A stretch of DNA of 64,000 nucleotides from Mesostigma viride. Lineage: Eukaryota; Streptophyta; Mesostigmatophyceae; Mesostigmatales; Mesostigmataceae. Below, in pieces: positions 11,589-21,680 of this stretch. Made by a program: the position numbers and the translations under genes. The DNA lies in assembly GCA_009746045.1 (NCBI GenBank), contig RPFO01000041.1:2772613-2836612 (forward strand), written 5' to 3'. The notes under the pieces were generated by a model. That model made no database searches. It was not told the origin of the DNA and worked only from the letters and a program-made list of their open reading frames with translations. Positions within the stretch are counted from its first letter, which is position 1; every line of letters starts with the position of its first letter.

Positions 11589-13352
11589 GGGCCAGCCGTG
11601 GAAGCTTGGTCATAGCATCAGCAGGATTTGAGTGTCCTGGCAGATGTACAGTCACACAGTGGCTGGATAGTTCCTTTGCCACAAGATAGTCTAAGTCAGT
11701 AGTAGTGGCCCTCTCATTCTTGATGAAAGAGACCACGACGATTATCACAATAAACCCTGACATCAATCACAGGTTGAGGTCTTATCTGACTCAGACACCA
11801 TAAGAGCAGTTCTCTTATGTATATATATGACATCGCGAATGCACATGGCATATGCCCTGCATTCTGCAGTGTCAATCCCAGCAAACCGCCTTCTCTGAAG
11901 GTTACTGGACCAGTATACCAGCGAGGGCTGTCTGCCTTCATTCCTGATGGTGATTAAACATCCGGCTCTGGCACCAATCTTATTGGCAGATCTAGACTCT
12001 TGGCTAGCATCTGTGTAAGCGTCAATAAGGATACGCTTGTGCCAGTCTACTCCAGATAATACCAGATCAGGAGATTCATTGTCTCATTGAGGCATGTTTC
12101 AAGACGCCTCCTTCCTTCTCCTATGACAACAGAATCTGGAATTCTGCTTTGTACTGCCAGGTCAGGATTGGTTGTGGCAGCCAGCCAATCCAGTTGACCT
12201 TTAACCGTTGGGGCATTCTCCTCAGTTACTCTCTTGGGTAACTCATTAATCATCTTTTCTTTATTATACCCTTTAGCCGGTTGCAGTCTCAGATGCCATC
12301 CTTTATCATCTTGGAAAAGGGTACAGCCATTGAATGCCACAATAAGGTACTTGGCTGTTCTTGGTAAACCATGCTCTGGTGCCAATGGGTGATTTGTCAT
12401 TGAGCCTTTTGTAGGTCTCATTTAACCATCCCTTGGGACCAATGCGTTGCATATATCATCCCCATGCAGGGTAGCCCATGTGGGTTGTCCCTTGGATTGA
12501 CCCACAAAGAGATAAGCAAGATGAGATTGTTGCACCTGACATCTCTCCTGGATGGCAGGAGCAATGGTTTTATACCAAATGACTGGACTACTGACCAGCC
12601 CTTCCCAGCCCACTTTTGGCTGCATGTAGGGATAACCTACTTCAGCTAACCAGCATGCTGGGGTTTTGACACAACAGGGTCGTTGAGATTGCCAAGTGGC
12701 CTGAGCCACCTGAGGATCACCATGCAGAAATGCTCTGGTGAAATCATCAATCAGACTCTGCTCCATAATCCAAGCCATAATCCATAGCACCAAGGTACAG
12801 AGTAAGGAGAAGCCTGAGAACAGGATGTGACAGGCCAGGAGTATACAACTCCTCCTTATCATAGTCTGCAGTACCATGGAACTGGGTTACAACTGGACGT
12901 GCGTTTGGTACAGGATGCTCATTGAGCTTTCTCTTCATCTTGCACACAAAACGCAACTGAAGCATTTGAGCATTGGGTGGAGGTTCTGAAATGCCTTCAA
13001 AAACATCCAGCGTTTGCCACTCTTGGAGCGCACGCGCCAATGCTTGTCGCCATGCCTTAAGGCCAGCGAACGTGTGACAATCAAGGTCTACATCATCAAA
13101 GGACAAAGGTCTGTGAGCAGCAAATGACCTTTTTGTGAGACCAAGAGAAGTCACACTGAGCTGGGCAGGTTCCACCAGCTCAGAAGCAGGGGGAAGATCC
13201 TTTCCCCACTCAGCTCCTTTTATTACTGAACCGACACAGGCGGTCATCCAATTCGGTTTCTGGAGCATTTCAAGAGGCAAGGAACACCTGAAGTTAGGTC
13301 CCAGAGGAATTGGGTCACAATGTGCTTTTTGTGTCATTGGGGCCATCAACAA
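11589..13352 (-). pseudogene. Copia-like reverse transcriptase and RNase H
   Basis: Read on the minus strand, the RT region has RFVCKMKRKLNE, IDDFTRAFLHGD (family form DVKxAFLHG) and WATLHGDDICN, where GDD-I takes the place of the usual YVDD. Then GQLDWLAATTNPDLAVQSR (connection) and VRVYCDNRRG and LVAKELSSHC (RNase H) follow. At least three frame changes (near 12750-12877, 12421 and 11900) break the frame. Together these copy RNA into DNA and remove the RNA strand. The gene order continues from the protease and integrase at higher coordinates. Confidence 0.8.
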
Positions 13353-13600
13353 TGGTAACTCCCGGGGTCACCAAGAATGGCTGGCCAATGAGAGTGGGTC
13401 CTCTATAGCCATCAATGACACAAAGTGTCAAGTATTCACCCAAAAATGGGACAGTAATATCCCCAAGAACTTGATAGCTGGTAGTGCCACCAAAGTCTTG
13501 GACATCCATTGACTAGGTGCAGGGGAATATTTGTCCAATAATGCAGGGTGAGGTGACAGAGACCTCTGCCTTGGTATCAACATCAAAGCCATCAAGGTCC
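13315..13600 (-). pseudogene. Retropepsin-like segment between IN and RT
   Basis: In the integrase frame, GFDVDTKAEVSVTSPCIIG carries DTKA (13567-13578) where retropepsins have DTGA. After a single in-frame TAG (13513-13515) the same frame runs on with VLGDITVPFLG and TLIGQPFLVTPG, like the second half of a retropepsin (flap side and ILG-type motif). The catalytic Gly is replaced by Lys, so activity is doubtful. The position, after integrase and before RT, differs from the gag-PR-IN-RT-RH order of standard Ty1/copia. Confidence 0.6.
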
Positions 13601-14487
13601 ATGCCCTTCTCTGGAAGAGAAGTGATTGTGGCAATCTTTAGTGAAGGCTTGAGCTTCTTTACAATATCTCTGAGCTCTGGAAGATTGCCCCTCTTGCCTA
13701 GCTGAGTGTTAAACTTGGACAACCCCTCCTCAGCTTGTCTTCCTTGGACTGGTATTTTTCCATCAGTCTCCAAGGGCATTATTGGCTTATTACCAGGGTA
13801 ATTGAATCCGTGCCTTGGCTGTTCAGACTGAAACATGTTATCCACCTGCCCAGGGGTCTCGAGCCCATGTTCCAACGGCCGGAGCTTCCGGTGCTGATCA
13901 GACACCCTATCAACCAACAAGCCAACTTCTGATATATCATTCTGTGATATCTCAGTCAACGTCATTGGATGAACTTGTTGATTAGTAGGCTCCAGTTGAT
14001 GGGAGGCCGCCCTTTCTGGTAGTTGGGGTCCAGCCTGTTCACTGGCCAAAGGAGGACAGGAAGTCAGATTGGGAGATCCAGATGCCACTCTTCCCGGGGC
14101 AATATCCATCCGGGGATTTACTTGATCAAGTTTGTCGCTCATTGGATCTCTCTTCAATCTGTTCCAAGCCAGATGATAAGTGGTACCATTCCATACCACA
14201 TCAGCAGTCTTCATCTCCTGGTCAACTGAGGCTATGGTCCCTGGACCCTGCCAATAATAACCACGTTTACCAGGAGCATTCTCTTTATGGAAGAACACTT
14301 GGTCCCCCACATTAAATTGTGATATCTCTCCTCTCTGCTTGTCCTTTTCACAAAGATGAGCATACTGTGCCCACTTCTGGTTACTCCATGCTTGCATTAT
14401 TTCATCAGGGTAGAGGCCACCTGCCAGCCCACGAGGTGAGACCAGCCATGGAACACCATGCACCGTAAAAGCATGAAAACGGTTGTT
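13601..14487 (-). pseudogene. Copia-like integrase C-terminal part
   Basis: The minus frame contains SPRGLAGGLYPDEIMQAW, NVGDQVFFHKENAPGKRG and YYWQGPGTIASVDQEM, matching the C-terminal part of the intact gag-integrase frame at 48340-51108 (PRGLSAGTYSPEVV, MFHKESSPSGKRG, MQGPGAI). The catalytic core and everything 5' are missing: the frame runs into a split-direct-repeat element at 14487, which supplies the first about 24 codons of the open frame by chance. A Pro/Glu-rich linker joins it to the protease-like part. Confidence 0.7.
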
Positions 14488-16556
14488 ATGACACTTGAGC
14501 TCCCAAGAAAACCAGCATTTGATTGAAAACAATGAGTAGAGCCCCTGCCAAAGAAACAATTACGGGTCACAACCCGCCGACCATGCTTATCAAGCCTACC
14601 GTCAAAATGGAAAACGGCAAAACCAGAAATATCCTAACGCTGACAATTTAATAATTCAGCCAGCCAGCTCATCTGTAACACGTCTGAGCTGTCAGGCCAT
14701 GTGTACTCTACGAATGCAACCCTCGACACACTACCCAACCAAGCAGCACACCAATCAATTGGTGAGTGCTGGTTACATCAGATTTTATTACAGCTTTTTG
14801 ACGCAACTTCCGTCAGCATTCCACACATGGCCGGCCGTTCAATCAAACGGCGCCTGACTCACAAAAGGCAAAGCTAGTTGCCAGTAGGATTCCCCGGTAA
14901 ACAACAAGCCGTCCCCATTCCTCTAACAAGCCTTTCTGCATGTACAGCCACAAGGTTGTGGCGGCCCTTTCTTTCCCGCATTCTGTTTAATAAACTATTT
15001 TCAGAGAAATCCGATTATGACACTTGAGCTCCCAAGAAAACCAGCATTTGATTGAAAACAATGAGTAGAGCCCCTGCCAAAGGCAGGTTTAAGTAGTCAT
15101 CTCGTCTCCCTCGCATGCAGGAGCAAGAGCCCCCCGATCCACCCCAGTCCCTGGCGCCATTGCCCTCCTCCCCCGCACTGTCGCCGTTCAGGAAACAAAA
15201 CTTGATAGGATCACTGTTGCCCCAATAACAGTGAACAGAGAAAAGGAGAAGAATCCCCCCCCCTCTTCCAGGCAGCCTCGAGGGTAGCCGCTTCCATAAA
15301 AAGACCACAAAGTGGGGCGTGTCGCAACATCTCCTTCATGGCGACTCAGCCCGCACAAGGCTATAATAACCCCCTAAGGGGCCCGACAATAAAAGGTTAG
15401 CGAATCCGCGGAGCCGCCTCAGCAAAATATTATTCCAGATAAAAACCCAGAAAATTCGCATTCCGACGCCACCAGGGTTTGAACCGCTACCTGCCGGGTG
15501 CTGAGCAGGGAGAGACGACAAGGCCAGGCACTGCCACTGCCAGCCGAGACGCCTTTCCGATACTCGGTTCCTTTTGTGGGAATTTTGCAATTATATTTTC
15601 TTCCGGAACGCAAGAAATTAGCCAGCCGCGCGTCACCCTTATATCCCTCGCTGGCCCATATAACAAAAAAGGGCCGCGCACCAAGCCGAAGGCAGCGCCA
15701 TGCAGCGCCTTAGGCTGTGGGCCGCTGACTGACTACCAGCGCAGTCTCATGGAATCCAAATTAATCTATTGACCTTCGCACAGTTTCCGCATTAGCTGCG
15801 GACTTCTTAGTCGACATGATTGGCTCCGCTGCTGGAATTACCAGCAGCCGGGGCGGGGCGCCCAGCCCACTTTCTATGACCACCGAGACGCTGCCCAGCA
15901 AGGTGCCAACCAGAACCACTTGGCACATTGGTAACGCGAAATTTCCGTTCCGTTCAAACCGCCCCTACCTGCCGTGACGTCGCAAGGCCCGCGACTTCAT
16001 AGCAGGCAAGGACGGGGTCTTTGCCTAATTTTCTTTAGCCCTGCCGCCATAGCAGCGAGGCCGCTCATACTGCTTCAGTGAGCACATTCAAAGAAACAAT
16101 TACGGGTCACAACCCGCCGACCATGCTTATCAAGCCTACCGTCAAAATGGAAAACGGCAAAACCAGAAATATCCTAACGCTGACAATTTAATAATTCAGC
16201 CAGCCAGCTCATCTGTAACACGTCTGAGCTGTCAGGCCATGTGTACTCTACGAATGCAACCCTGGACACACTACCCAACCAAGCAGCACACCAATCAATT
16301 GGTGAGTGCTGGTTACATCAGATTTTATTACAGCTTTTTGACGCAACTTCCGTCAGCATTCCACACATGGCCGGCCATTCAATCAAACGGCGCCTGACTC
16401 ACAAAAGGCAAAGCTAGTTGCCAGTAGGATTCCCCGGTAAACAACAAGCCGTCCCCATTCGTCTAACAAGCCTTTCTGCATGTACAGCCACAAGGTTGTG
16501 GCGGCCCTTTCTTTCCCGCATTCTGTTTAATAAACTATTTTCAGAGAAATCCGATT
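14488..16556 (-). mobile_element. Split-direct-repeat element F, non-autonomous
   Basis: Read on the minus strand the order is A1 (16556-16091), internal (16090-15083), B1 (15082-15017), A2 (15016-14551), B2 (14550-14488). A1 and A2 match over about 466 bp, and B1 and B2 over about 66 bp. This A1-internal-B1-A2-B2 plan is that of PAT/Kangaroo/TOC-type tyrosine-recombinase retroelements. The internal 1.0 kb has no RT, recombinase or long frame, so the element depends on another for movement. Both junction types end in GATT. It interrupts the copia-like integrase. Confidence 0.75.
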
Positions 16557-16685
16557 CATGGTGTTTTCCACTTTTGCAGCACCTAAACACCCGATACAAA
16601 AAGTTGGTTTGAACATTTCTGGATAATCCCCAGACATCACCAACTTCGCGAGGTGGCACCCCAAAACCCTTAAAAATTGACATTT

Positions 16686-18491
16686 CATGTCCCACGTAGC
16701 TCCCACAAAAACCAGCATCTTCATTAAAACAATAAGTGGAAGCATACATGTGACACTAATTGACATGCCCGGAGGCACGCCGTTCAAGGCCCTTCATGAA
16801 GTACGTTGCCCTAGAGGCAACCAAGACAAGGGTGGGTGGGTGGGGAGCAAAGAAAGAGGCCGACAAAACCAGCCAGAGCGGCTTTTAGTCGCAAAACCTC
16901 CCTTATCCCTAGCTAACTGACGTCATTAAACCCTTATGTTCAGTGATGCTAGTAAGACGCTAACCGTACAGACCGGGGGTAGAATATCCCGAATCTGCAC
17001 GGCTAGTATTAAATAATGCGTAGGTTGTTCTTTTCAGGGGCACTGCACCTCACGCCCCGTTCCGCCCGGGTATAATCAACCCAAGCGCGGAACGCACATT
17101 TTATTTAATTCATTTTTCAACCATGCACTATATTGCATCTACTAATCACAAAAGCTCTAGCCAAACAGCTACGAGAAAACACTACGACCTATAAGCCGCT
17201 CATCCAGCGGCCTCTTGTTCCCGCATTCACGTATAGAAGAAACTCCGTTCAAAGAACCCCGATTCATGTCCCACGTAGCTCCCACAAAAACCAGCATCTT
17301 CATTAAAACAATAAGTGGAAGCATACATGTGACACTAATTGACATGCCCGGAGGCACGCCGTTCAAGGCCCTTCATGAAGTACGTTGCCCAATCACCCCC
17401 GCCCTGGCTTTCCCTTGAAGCCGCACTCCACCTTGCTCGTTGTCACAAGTGACCGCCCTGCCGCAAAACGGGAGCCCCCCCACATCGGGAGGCGTGTGCC
17501 CGGCGGCTGTGGATGCATGGCCAGGCCCAAAAAGGCCCAGCGCATTTGCACTGCGATTGCGCACGGCCAGCCTATCATGACCCCTCTCGGGGCCCCGAGT
17601 CGGTACCGCTATGGCCGTCTCCCCATAGACCCGGGGTGCTTCGAGAAAAAACGTGGACCTAGCCCAGGCCCCGCCAGCCCGGATGCCCGAGGCCACAGCC
17701 CCAGGCACCTGGCTGAACGAGAGTCCGTTCAGCCAAGACCGCATTCCCCCCCGAGGTTTCTATGCGTGGGGAAAAAATTTCTACCTTAGGCGCTTTTCCC
17801 ATCGCCGTCCCCAGCCCCAACCACCCCCCCCTCGGCGGAAGGCAATTGCAAAGTTTGCTGGCCAGCAGCAATTTCCGAAGAAAAAGCCGCAGGCCGCGGA
17901 CCGAGACACGGGTCGCCAGTGCCAGCCATCCGGCTCCAACCCGGGGTGCAAGCATCCCCAGGTACGGAGCACCAGCTCGCGCACTGGGCCGACCAAGCGA
18001 CAGTTGAGCACCTGTCACGGCATCCGGCCCACCAAAGACCCCAAGCTGGGGAAAAGGTGCGGACCGGAGGTAATCATTTTCTTTTCTTTTAGTTAACCGG
18101 GCGAGGAACTACGCCTGGCCGGTTAACAACTGGAAGTCTCACCACTGGCCAAGTGGCCGGTGCAACCAGTGCTTTTGGGATTTTGCTCCGCAGCACCCAT
18201 AGCTGCGGCTGCCGCCGCAACGACAACGAGCAAAGAAAGAGGCCGACAAAACCAGCCAGAGCGGCTTTTAGTCGCAAAACCTCCCTTATCCCTAGCTAAC
18301 TGACGTCATTAAACCCTTATGTTCAGTGATGCTAGTAAGACGCTAACCGTACAGACCGGGGGTAGAATATCCCGAATCTGCACGGCTAGTATTAAATAAT
18401 GCGTAGGTTGTTCTTTTCAGGGGCACTGCACCTCACGCCCCGTTCCGCCCGGGTATAATCAACCCAAGCGCGGAACGCACATTTTATTTAA
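16686..18491 (-). mobile_element. Split-direct-repeat element E, left copy
   Basis: On the minus strand: A1 (18491-18228, cut by the TTAA element), internal (18227-17391), B1 (17390-17265), A2 (17260-about 16845), a 33-bp spacer, B2 (16811-16686). Its parts match the complete copy at 53525-55460 in reverse, including the spacer. The ends resemble those of element F (AAAACCAGCAT and AATGCGGGA words at equal places). The internal region has a pair of antisense frames of about 125 codons, rich in Arg, Pro and Gly, with no recognised domain; both are open in the other copy too. Confidence 0.75.
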
Positions 18492-20775
18492 GGGGAGGGG
18501 ACACCCCTAAAGGGCACTTTTCTGGAAACCATACCCATGCATGTGCTAAAAATCCAATGATGATTGGGGACCATAAATATGATTAAAAAAATTTTTCCAG
18601 CCACTTGGGGGTGGTACTAGCCCCCACCATACACCGGTTACGCGCTAAAAATAGAAAAAGACGCTATTTTAGTCACATTTTTCCTAGGACAATGGGCAAA
18701 CATATTGGGACCAAATCATATATTCCCGCATATCTCCCCCACTTTTGAGAAAGCCTGCCTAATTTTGAGCACAAAATAATGATGTTTAGACACATTGATG
18801 GATTTTCCCGCAAAAAGGGTCCTTTTAAAAACAAAAAAAAATAAAACAAATCATAAACACATGCAATAGTGCCAAATCATATATTCCCAAATACTAGAGA
18901 GGGGGGGACATGCAGCCCCAAATTTTCAGGTCATTCTGACAAGCGCAGCCCTATTTGATGGATATTCCTAGATTGCCACCTGTGACGAAGCTAAGGGAGG
19001 TTTTAGCTAGTATTTAACCACACTAACACCCCTTAATACATCTAAGCCTCATGAAAACTGGCCAAACCACATACTACCATTCTCTGCACATATGGTACCT
19101 CCTATGTTCAAGGTTTGACGCCATTCTGACAAGAACTGCCCAAGTTACAACCATTCCAAGACGGCCACCCATGTAGACGCTACAAGGAAATTAGAGTAAC
19201 CATTTAGCCACACTAGCACCTCCTTCTTCATCAAAGACATCTGCAAACTGACCAAAGCACACATAATCAACTCTTGCACGCTGACGGCAACGCATGCTCA
19301 ATGTGGGGGGTCATTGCGACAAGAACTGCTCAAGTTGATGGGTTTCCTATAGGACCACATGACAAGGCACTAAGGACCACTCAGTAAGTTAGTAACCCCA
19401 CAGTGCCACTTAATATGCCATCCACCATGCACCAAAACCATGCAGAGTATGTTTACAAAGTACAAAGGGATGGCCACGCACCTCATATGTCTTCATCATC
19501 CCTCCAGCATGGCCAGCCTTGTAAATATGTGCATAGCCTTGACGATGGTGGCCCTAACATGCCTAAGCAGCATTTCTATGTTTCTCCCAGGTTAGAGTGT
19601 AAGGTTGATGCCAACCAAGCTAATCAACACAACAACACCTCCTAAACTGTCCTCCCCGGCATGGATGACAAACTGGGACTATGGAGGGCAAGGAACCAAG
19701 TAAGAACATGGTATATATAGCTTGCATGCAGTCATGCATGTCAACCATGGTTGGCTCAGCACATTGTAGTCTTGTCACATCATCATAACAAAGGAAAGCT
19801 CAAACAACCATTGGTGCCAGCTATCTACATGCAGTCACACAAATGCAATATCTCCAACATCATCATCACTATAACACTTCCATCCCTGCACGATAAAATG
19901 CAAAGAAACCATTGGCGGCCCTTCACCGCATGAGCGCCGTGATGCCGCTGCGGCCTGTGAGGAGAGGGTGCGTCACTCTCAAACAACAAGAAGCGTCCAT
20001 ACGCACAACATCCTTGCCAGAACACGTTTTATGAAATGCCTTATACCTTCCAGAAGAGCTATAGGCTGCGACTGAAGCGGCCCTGATCACGACATCAACG
20101 AAAACAATCTAAAGCTGCCAGGTATTCGACAACACAACGGCAAGCGACGGCGAGCTAGCTGGCGGAAACTGCCCAAAAAGAACGCAAAAAACCTCGAACG
20201 ATGAGCTCATAGAAGAAAGCACTGATAGCAGATAACGTTCGCGACAAATCTGTACCTTGCCCTCGTAAATCCCTCGCCCAGGCGCGCAACAACAGCCGTT
20301 CTTCCATGGACAGGTCAGACACGCACTGCGCATGTCTGAACAATTACTTACCGATAATGGCCGAAAATCTGGCAAAAAGCACCAGCTCGGTTTAGAATTC
20401 GATGCAACCGATATTAATTCCTGCTTCAAGGTCAGAACAGCCCCCAAAACCGCTATTTTACAGCCGCTATCATGAATTCTATTTCATTCCGCGCGACCAA
20501 AAAATTCAGATTACCCCCCATGCCGATGGCATAAAAAAACAACAGCGATATTGTAAACCAGCTGATTTCCGCCACAAATTAACATCATAAACTCATCTCC
20601 TTTTAGATTCGAGTAAAATTTTTGCATTTCGCCTGCCTTAGTGTGGTAGTTTCGCCTGAACGCAGTCGCCATGGCCACTTCCGCAAGGGGTGCGTGCACC
20701 GTGCACGTGAAATTTGTGACCTTCGGCTCCGGCGCGAATTTTTTGGCGCCAAAAATTCGGGGGTGTCCCGTCCCC
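18492..20775 (+). mobile_element. TTAA-type DNA transposon, family 2 (A), copy 1
   Basis: It starts GGGGAGGGGACACCCC and ends with the complement of GGGGACGGGACACCCC. TTAA flanks it on both sides (18488-18491 and 20776-20779). The target is the GAATTAAATAAA stretch in part A1 of element E, intact at 53663. Its right end has a near-perfect palindrome around GGCGCC at about 20735-20757. No transposase is encoded. A second copy is at 53312-57521 and divergent relatives at 25918-27847 and 27852-29530. Confidence 0.8.
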
Positions 20776-20779
20776 TTAA

Positions 20780-21680
20780 ATGTTTTAAATTTAATTTGCC
20801 CTGCGCTGGTGTGACAATAGCTATACTAATAATATATCTTGTTGTCTCCTTGATATATGGCCTGCATGCAATCTAAGCTAAATTGCTGATCTGAATTGAT
20901 TTGCATTGTCCCAAGTAGTAGTTAGCGTGAGCCGCGAGTTGTCCTCTGTCAAAGATGCTAACTAATACTGCTACCAGTTAAGGCAATTACTTACACAAGA
21001 GCCCCATGCATCGGGAAAGCACTCTAGACTACTCGTGGTTGTGCTGTTGGCATCCTTATCGATGCTACAACACTGGCTCTGCCTTGCGCACACATCTAGT
21101 GTTACGGAAGAAGCCCAACCACCCATTACATCATTAAATCGGAATAGCCAATATCAATGACACGGCATATTTTGAGAGCCAATATCAATTGAGAATGAAT
21201 GGCTGTACCAATGCATGGTAATGCTAGCTGTCCGCTACTCAACCAGTAATGCCATGGCAGTTTTACGCATGCCCTGGAAGTTCTGCTAGTCAACCACGAA
21301 TAGCCTAACATTTCCACAATCATGGCATACCATCTAGCTAACTAACTAAATAATACATTAAGGTCATCAAGAGCGAACCCTGGTTGTCAGGATCTGGCCA
21401 TCATTGGTAGGCCACAGTCGTCACCCAAACGATACTACATGACTTATAATGATAGTCTCCCACTTGGCAGAAAAGCAATAAACAGCTCGTGTGGCAAACG
21501 GTTCAAGCTTGGCGGTATCTGCAATGGCCATATACACTTGATGGGCAAGATCTCCATGGGCAGGCCAAAATGTGCACTTACAGAAACAAGCATGCAAGAA
21601 AAACAAACAAACTAGTAATGAAACGGGGGCACTTGGCTCGTTCTTGAATACCCAGGGTAAAAACATGCAAGTTTGAACCA
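20780..21680. other. Intergenic, no gene recognised
   Basis: AT-rich sequence without convincing frames. It lies downstream of the minus-strand zinc-finger gene and probably includes its 3' untranslated part. Confidence 0.5.

Noticed and set aside
14488-16556. Solo LTRs in tandem as the explanation for the repeated A and B segments
   Set aside because: Tandem LTRs would repeat as whole units; here A and B are split by an internal region in one unit only and the same plan recurs in a second element.
17373-17789. Antisense frames of 123 and 134 codons conserved in both E copies
   Set aside because: Copies are nearly identical DNA, so openness is shared by descent; both strands are open at once and GC-rich. 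Not called as genes.
19403-20447. Small frames in TTAA element A that recur in copy 2
   Set aside because: Conservation equals that of the surrounding DNA, and frames break in the divergent copy C.
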